The notes under the pieces are model-generated. The model worked only from the letters and a program-made list of their open reading frames with translations. It was not told the DNA's origin and searched no databases. A DNA stretch of 64,000 nt. It comes from Sphingomonas faeni (GTDB taxonomy: Bacteria > Pseudomonadota > Alphaproteobacteria > Sphingomonadales > Sphingomonadaceae). The DNA is taken from assembly GCF_023195535.1 (NCBI RefSeq), contig NZ_JALPNF010000011.1:1-64000 (forward strand), written 5' to 3'. Made by a program: the position numbers and the translations under genes. Shown in pieces: positions 61,567 to 64,000 of the stretch (the stretch's first letter is position 1; each line of letters begins with the position of its first letter).

Positions 61567-64000
61567 ATGAAAAACAGGGTGAGCATGGAGCACGAGGGCA
61601 CTCTCAACCCTGATCAATCTCACGAGCAACGTGGCGTGCTGCTGCAGTTAAGCGACCGGCTCCGCGCGCTGCAAAGCCCAGAAGAAATTATCGCAACCGT
61701 TTCCGAGACACTGGGCCGCGCGCTCCGCGCCGGCCAGGTGGGTTACGCCGAAGTTGATCACAGTGGCGAATATGTGCGGATCGAGCGGGAATGGAACGAC
61801 GGTTCGATCCCGAGCAACGCGCGCGATCACCGTCTGGATGAGTTCGGTCCAGAGTTCATTTCTGACCTGAGAAGAGGCGATACGATCGTCATCGACGACG
61901 TTCGCGGAGATCCCCGAACCTCCTCGTCCGAGGCACTCGCGACATTTGAGAAGGCGTCGATCCGGGGTTTTCTCAATGTGCCTCTCGTGAAGGAAGGCCG
62001 GCTCTCGGCCGTTCTGGCAGTCCACTGCCGCACGCCGGTGAAATGGACGCTCGAGGACGTCAGGTTCGCGGAGGATGTGGCCGAGCGCACTTGGACGGAA
62101 CTGTTTCGCGTTCGCGCCGAACTGGCGCTCCGGGACAGCGAAGCGAAGTATCGGGAATTGTATCTCGCGGCGGAGCGCAAGGCGGCTGAGCTCGAAGCGG
62201 TCCTCGAAAGCATGTCGGACGGCGTGTATATCGGATCGTCCGAAGGGATCACTCTCGCCAACCAGGTCGCGCTGGATCAACTCGGCTTCTCAAGCAGGGA
62301 GGAGTTAAACCGCAATGTCGCCGTCCTGGCGGAGGAAGTCGAGACGCGGGACGCCGAGACCGGTATTGTTATCCCGGCGGATGAGCAGGCGTTCACCCGT
62401 GCGTTCCATGGGCAGAAGGTCGTGCAGGACGTCGCTGTCAGGCATCGGCTCACTGGCGAGCAGCGCATCGTCCGTTGCTCAGCGGCGCCGGTAGTCATTG
62501 ACGGTGAGGTCATCGCCGCCGTCGCCGTCAACACCGATGTTACCGACGCTCGGCACACCGAGCAGGCGCTGCGCGATCTGAATGCGACCCTGGAGCACCG
62601 GGTGGCGGAGCGGAACCGCCTGTTCGAGATGACGCACGACCTCTTCGGCGTGGCGACCTTCGAGGGGTATCTGCAGACGATTAATCCTGCGTGGGCCTCC
62701 GTGCTCGGTCGATCGCATGAGGAACTGATTAGCCGCCCATTCGCCGATATCATCCATTCTGACGATCTTCCCACCACGGCAGACGTTATTGAGCGCCTCA
62801 TGAGGGGCGAGCCCGTTCATCAGTTTCTGGTTCGCCTGCTCAAGGCGGACGGCGCCCCAATATCGTTCGCCTGGTCTGCGGTGCCCGACACCGTTCCCGA
62901 AAGCGGTATTTTCTATACGGTCGGACGCGACGTCACCGAGGAGCAGCAGATTGAGGAGATGCTGCGGCAAAGTCAGAAGATGGAGGCCGTCGGCCAGCTG
63001 ACCGGTGGCCTGGCGCACGACTTCAACAACCTGTTGACTGGAATGATGGGCAATCTGGAACTACTCCAGATGCGTGTCTCGCGCGGACGCACGGACGACC
63101 TCGAACGCTTCGTCTCGGCAGCACAAGGTGCGGGCCGACGGGCAGCTTCCCTGACCCAGCGGCTGCTCGCATTCTCCCGCCGCCAGACCCTCGATCCAAG
63201 ACCAACGGATGTCTCCCGTCTGATAGGGGATATGAAGGAACTGCTGCGGCGTACCGTCGGACCTGAGACATCTATCGAGGTCGTCGAAGCGCCTGATTTG
63301 TGGCCCGCGCTGATTGACGGAACGCAGTTGGAAAGCGCGCTCCTGAACCTGTGCATCAACGCGCGAGACGCGATGCCGGAAGGAGGGCGCATTACCATTG
63401 AGGCGGCCAACAAGCGCGTGGATGATCGTGCTGCGCTTCAATACGACATTGACCCGGGTGAATATCTTCAGGTCTGCGTGACCGACGCGGGAACCGGGAT
63501 GGATGCGCAGGTGATCGCGCGCGCCTTCGAGCCCTTCTACACCACCAAGCCGATCGGGCAGGGCACGGGGCTTGGCCTCTCAATGGTTTATGGCTTCGCA
63601 CGTCAGTCAGGCGGGCAGGTGCGGATTGACTCCGAAGTGGGGCTTGGCACGACGATCTGCATCTATCTGCCGCGATGCGATGGCGACGCCGATGTGGTGG
63701 CTGGAGGTGACGAGGCTTCCACGCCGATCGCGGGCGGAAGCGAGACCATCCTCGTCGTCGACGACGAAGCGACGATCCGCCATCTAATCGATGAAGTTCT
63801 GGACGAGCGGGGCTACACGGTCATCGGAGTCGGCGACGGCGCTGCAGGTATTAAGGTTCTGCAATCAGGTGCGCGGATCGACCTTCTCATCACCGACGTC
63901 GGCCTGCCCAACGGAATGAACGGTCGGCAGGTCGCGGATGCGGCAAGAGTGATGCGCCCCGGTCTCAAAGTCCTCTTCATCACCGGCTACGCTGAGAATG
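61567..64000 (+). CDS. GAF-PAS-PAS hybrid sensor histidine kinase, 3' end cut off
   Basis: At least 811 codons from ATG 61567 (or the second ATG, 61585). Domains in order: GAF at about residues 20-180 (SLHEI-like, ending LAVHCRTPVKW), PAS at about 205-325 (AELEAVLESMSDGVYIGSSEG), PAS at about 345-465 (LFEMTHDLFGVATFEGYLQ; YTVGRDVTEEQQ), HisKA with the phospho-accepting His in LTGGLAHDFNNLLTGM near residue 482, HATPase (LLNLCINARDAMPEGG; GTGLGLSMVYGFARQSGG), and a receiver domain with the Asp pair in ILVVDDEA and the phosphorylated Asp in LITDVGLP. The protein is truncated at the window edge inside the receiver. It senses an unknown signal in the cytosol; no membrane segment is seen. Confidence 0.92.
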   Translation, partial: MKNRVSMEHEGTLNPDQSHEQRGVLLQLSDRLRALQSPEEIIATVSETLGRALRAGQVGYAEVDHSGEYVRIEREWNDGSIPSNARDHRLDEFGPEFISDLRRGDTIVIDDVRGDPRTSSSEALATFEKASIRGFLNVPLVKEGRLSAVLAVHCRTPVKWTLEDVRFAEDVAERTWTELFRVRAELALRDSEAKYRELYLAAERKAAELEAVLESMSDGVYIGSSEGITLANQVALDQLGFSSREELNRNVAVLAEEVETRDAETGIVIPADEQAFTRAFHGQKVVQDVAVRHRLTGEQRIVRCSAAPVVIDGEVIAAVAVNTDVTDARHTEQALRDLNATLEHRVAERNRLFEMTHDLFGVATFEGYLQTINPAWASVLGRSHEELISRPFADIIHSDDLPTTADVIERLMRGEPVHQFLVRLLKADGAPISFAWSAVPDTVPESGIFYTVGRDVTEEQQIEEMLRQSQKMEAVGQLTGGLAHDFNNLLTGMMGNLELLQMRVSRGRTDDLERFVSAAQGAGRRAASLTQRLLAFSRRQTLDPRPTDVSRLIGDMKELLRRTVGPETSIEVVEAPDLWPALIDGTQLESALLNLCINARDAMPEGGRITIEAANKRVDDRAALQYDIDPGEYLQVCVTDAGTGMDAQVIARAFEPFYTTKPIGQGTGLGLSMVYGFARQSGGQVRIDSEVGLGTTICIYLPRCDGDADVVAGGDEASTPIAGGSETILVVDDEATIRHLIDEVLDERGYTVIGVGDGAAGIKVLQSGARIDLLITDVGLPNGMNGRQVADAARVMRPGLKVLFITGYAEN

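Overview
The window looks like a replicon or large genomic segment of a sphingomonad-type alphaproteobacterium (Sphingomonas or a close relative). Reasons: high GC with alphaproteobacterial codon use; an imuA-imuB-dnaE2 mutagenesis cassette preceded by an alphaproteobacterial-type LexA box (GAAC-N7-GAAC); an EcfG-like stress promoter (GGAAC-N17-CGTT); and many small stress proteins (DUF892, DUF4142, DUF937, DUF3597, DUF3606). Nothing in the sequence decides between chromosome, megaplasmid and integrated element. No rRNA, tRNA, CRISPR array or insertion sequence was recognised.

Layout. (1) 1-7.2 kb: start of a HAD phosphatase, then a stress and envelope cluster (Gly-rich protein, DUF892 ferritin-like protein, cation/proton antiporter, YihY-type membrane protein, DUF937, DUF3597, DUF4142 lipoprotein). 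(2) 7.4-16.4 kb, minus strand: a glycan operon in which three of five proteins are fusions of a glycosyltransferase with a second enzyme (GH1-like glycosidase, Gfo/Idh/MocA oxidoreductase, UDP-galactopyranose mutase). (3) 16.5-19.7 kb, minus strand: SRPBCC protein, zinc alcohol dehydrogenase and short-chain dehydrogenase, followed upstream by a DUF4142 protein. (4) 20.2-26.8 kb: an AT-richer defence island with a serine recombinase behind palindromic sites, type I HsdM and HsdS, then a tightly coupled AAA ATPase and HNH nuclease of PtuA/PtuB (Septu) type. No HsdR is present. (5) 27.0-37.2 kb: an HNH-type protein, the SOS cassette imuA-imuB-dnaE2, and a diverged 0.78-kb direct duplication of the dnaE2 3' end plus two downstream genes, flanking an AT-rich P-loop ATPase gene. 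(6) 37.3-41.1 kb: transglutaminase-like SirB1 family protein, DUF3606, SRAP (HMCES/YedK) protein, nucleoside deaminase, second DUF892 protein. (7) 41.1-61.2 kb: a conjugative or secretion module with Fic toxin and VbhA-like antitoxin, DUF3768, Abi_2 HEPN protein, ArdC, thermonuclease, Toprim/primase-like protein, then virB1-virB11, virD4 and an LPD7 protein. (8) 61.6 kb to the end: a GAF-PAS-PAS hybrid sensor histidine kinase, cut by the window edge.

How the parts may work together. The T4SS genes are tightly packed in canonical order and should build a complete VirB/D4 machine, but no relaxase is in view. A 16-bp palindrome, TGTGCCACGTGGCACA, occurs four times at 6.5-8.4 kb spacing between 38.5 and 61.2 kb, once inside a coding sequence. 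It resembles chromosomal parS at 12 of 16 positions and marks the conjugative half of the window. The strongest candidate for an undescribed system is hsdM-hsdS-AAA-HNH, where a Septu-like effector pair occupies the place normally held by HsdR.
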